From Burkholderia diffusa (lineage in GTDB: Bacteria > Pseudomonadota > Gammaproteobacteria > Burkholderiales > Burkholderiaceae), in the NCBI RefSeq assembly GCF_902499115.1, contig NZ_CABVPN010000029.1:39308-103307 (forward strand): a stretch of DNA of 64,000 nt, in the 5' to 3' direction. Below, one piece after another: positions 62,401-64,000 of this stretch. The notes beneath the pieces are model-generated. The model had not been told where the DNA came from. It did no database searches and worked only from the letters and a program-made list of their open reading frames with translations. Made by a program: the position numbers and the translations under genes. The number at the start of each line of letters is the position of its first letter. Positions within the stretch are counted from its first letter, which is position 1.

Positions 62401-63696
62401 TCAGTGCGCCGGCGTCAGCGTGACCGTCCGCCGGCGATACAGGGCGAACGTCGCGAGCAGCCCGCATACCGCGGCGAGGCTCATCCAGTAACCGGGCGCG
62501 GCCTTGTCGCCGGTCATGTGAATGAGCGCCGTCGAGATGGCCGGCGTAAAGCCGCCGAACACGGCCGTGGCGAGGCTGTAGGCGAGCGAGAAACCCGCCA
62601 CGCGCACCTCGACGGGCATCACTTCCGTCAGGGCGACGACCATCGCACCGTTGTAGATCCCGTACATGAACGACAGCCACAGAAGCACGAGCAGCATGTT
62701 GACGAACGATGGCGCATGAGCGAGCAGGGACAGCGCCGGGTACGCGGTGGCGATCGCAAGCAGCGTCATGCCGACGAGCAGCGGCCGGCGGCCGATGCGA
62801 TCGGACAGGGCGCCGCCGATCGGCAGCCACACGAAGTTCGACACGCCGACGCACAGCGTCACGAGCAGGCTGTCGGCCGTGCTCAGGTGCAGGACCGTCT
62901 TGCCGAAGGTCGGCGCGTAGACGGTGATGAGATAGAAGCTCGTGGTGGTCATTGCGACCAGCATCATGCCGGCGACCACGACGCCCCAGTTGCGCGCCAG
63001 CGTACCGAACACTTCCTTCATGCCCGGACGATGCTTGCGGGCCTTGAACGCCTGCGTTTCCTCGAGGTTGCGGCGCAGCATGAAGATGAACGGCACGATC
63101 ATGCAGCCGACGAAGAACGGCGCGCGCCAGCCCCACGCGGCGATGGCCGACGTGCTCAGCCATTGATTGAGCGCGAAGCCGAGGGCTGCCGCGACGACGA
63201 TCGCGACCTGCTGGCTGGCAGACTGCCAGCTCGTGTAGAAGCCCTTGCGGCCAGGCGTCGCCATCTCGGCGAGATAGACCGACACGCCGCCGAGCTCGGC
63301 GCCTGCCGAAAAGCCCTGCAGCAAGCGCCCGACGAGCACGAGCGCGGGCGCGAGCAGGCCGATCGTCGCGTAGCCCGGCACGAACGCGATCAGGATCGTG
63401 CCGCTTGCCATGATGGCCAGCGTGACGATCAGGCCCTTGCGGCGGCCGACGTCGTCGATGTACGCACCCAGCACGATCGCGCCCAGCGGCCGCATCAGGA
63501 AGCCCGCGCCGAAGACGGCGAAGGTCATCATCAGCGACGCGAACTCGCTCGCGGCGGGAAAGAATACGGCGGAGATCTGGGTGGCGTAGAAGCCGAACAG
63601 GAAGAAGTCGAACTGCTCGAGGAAGTTGCCGGCCGTCACGCGGAATACCGCGGCGGCCTTCGAACGTCCGGTCGGAAGGCTGGGCGAGGGGTGCAT
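62401..63696 (-). CDS. MFS transporter, metabolite:H+ symporter type (citrate/tricarballylate-like)
   Basis: 431 residues with 12 helices. MHS markers are VTAGNFLEQFDFFLFGFYATQISAVFFP at helix 1, the RPLGAIVLGAYIDDVGRRKG loop after helix 2 (about 65-85), and LLQGFSAGAELGGVSVYLAEMA. These resemble CitA-type symporters for citrate or tricarballylate. It precedes the substrate-binding protein gene (54 bp gap), so the two may share one transcript. No regulator is adjacent on its strand. Confidence 0.9.
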   Translation of the reverse strand: MHPSPSLPTGRSKAAAVFRVTAGNFLEQFDFFLFGFYATQISAVFFPAASEFASLMMTFAVFGAGFLMRPLGAIVLGAYIDDVGRRKGLIVTLAIMASGTILIAFVPGYATIGLLAPALVLVGRLLQGFSAGAELGGVSVYLAEMATPGRKGFYTSWQSASQQVAIVVAAALGFALNQWLSTSAIAAWGWRAPFFVGCMIVPFIFMLRRNLEETQAFKARKHRPGMKEVFGTLARNWGVVVAGMMLVAMTTTSFYLITVYAPTFGKTVLHLSTADSLLVTLCVGVSNFVWLPIGGALSDRIGRRPLLVGMTLLAIATAYPALSLLAHAPSFVNMLLVLLWLSFMYGIYNGAMVVALTEVMPVEVRVAGFSLAYSLATAVFGGFTPAISTALIHMTGDKAAPGYWMSLAAVCGLLATFALYRRRTVTLTPAH

Positions 63697-63927
63697 CAGG
63701 GTGTCTCCAGAAAATGCGGGAAATGCGCGGGGAACGATCGATTGTCGTTTCGGTAATCTTCACCCGAAGACGAGAAAACGATAAGTGCGATTTTCGGAAG
63801 GATTGATGTTGTTTGGTTATCAATCGGGGAGCGCGCTACGCCAGTCGCGCACGGCCGGCGACCGACGACGCCGGCCTCAAAGGATCGGCACGCCTCGTAG
63901 ATCCGTCAAAAAGCCCCAAAAAAAGGT
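63697..63927. other. Promoter region of the MFS gene and IS boundary
   Basis: About 230 bp, AT-richer (CGATTGTCGTTTCGGTAATCTT and GTTGTTTGGTTATCAATC nearby). The transposon-like end on the right has an A-rich run. No gene is supported here; a small plus-strand frame lacks a ribosome site. Confidence 0.45.
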
Positions 63928-64000
63928 TCATCGCGGATTACCGGGGAACGCGGCGCGGATCTTGAGGAAGAAGTATTCCTCGTCGCGATACCCGTAGGCC
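63928..64000 (-). CDS. C-terminal end of an apparent insertion-sequence transposase, partial
   Basis: The minus strand from the right edge reads AYGYRDEEYFFLKIRAAFP then GNPR and a stop at 63928. This looks like the conserved tail of a DDE transposase, possibly ISL3-type. Only 23 residues are visible, so the family is a guess and it could be a remnant. Confidence 0.6.
   Translation of the reverse strand, partial: AYGYRDEEYFFLKIRAAFPGNPR

Noticed and set aside
63785..63997. 70-codon plus-strand frame at the right edge
   Set aside because: Basic, low-complexity, no ribosome site, and opposite the transposase tail.

Overview
The window is very GC-rich, nearly free of repeats, and carries Burkholderia-type gene families: a nar operon with a parvulin gene, a cyanide-insensitive bd oxidase, a YdeP-type oxidoreductase, and DUF2795 and DUF4142 stress proteins. 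It looks like a replicon of a Burkholderia species, probably of the cepacia complex. This assignment comes from protein resemblance and base composition only; no database search was possible. No rRNA, tRNA or CRISPR was seen.

Layout. 1-0.7 kb: partial hydratase gene. 0.9-11.3 kb: low-oxygen block with a universal stress protein and narGHJI-PPIase-narK; FNR-like boxes precede usp and narG. 11.3-19.2 kb: tyrosine recombinase, TfoX-N protein, secreted protein, 5'-truncated LivJ-type pseudogene, MocR regulator, LysE exporter with divergent LysR. 19.3-24.3 kb: acnB, a WYL regulator coupled to a tiny membrane protein, divergent GST. 24.3-28.7 kb: molybdenum cofactor cluster fdhD-moeA-moaA-moaE-moaD. 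29-34.6 kb: cioAB, bestrophin, VOC protein, trpS. 35-40 kb: YdeP oxidoreductase and an encapsulin/DyP peroxidase operon. 40-45.1 kb: PsiE, Rieske-FAD reductase, cysteine-rich copper protein, hybrid histidine kinase. 45.2-58.9 kb: an island with two sigma-54 activators, glycosyltransferases, a decayed glycosyltransferase, a run of small stress genes, and UdgX. 59-63.7 kb: LysR, dicarboxylate carrier, solute-binding protein, MHS-family transporter. The right edge holds the tail of an apparent transposase.

How it works together. The left half centres on respiration with little or no oxygen: nitrate reductase and YdeP need molybdenum cofactor, supplied partly by the fdhD-moe-moa operon, and the bd oxidase serves microaerobic growth. 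The most interesting signal is in the right half. Five good matches to the sigma-54 -24/-12 promoter (CGGCAY-N5-TTGC type) sit just upstream of gene starts at 45307, 45951, 53017, 55573 (plus strand) and before udgX (minus strand). They surround two enhancer-binding proteins at 49245-50309 and 50661-52028. This suggests a compact, self-contained sigma-54 regulon joining cell-surface glycosylation, envelope and stress proteins, a ferritin-like protein and a DNA-repair enzyme.
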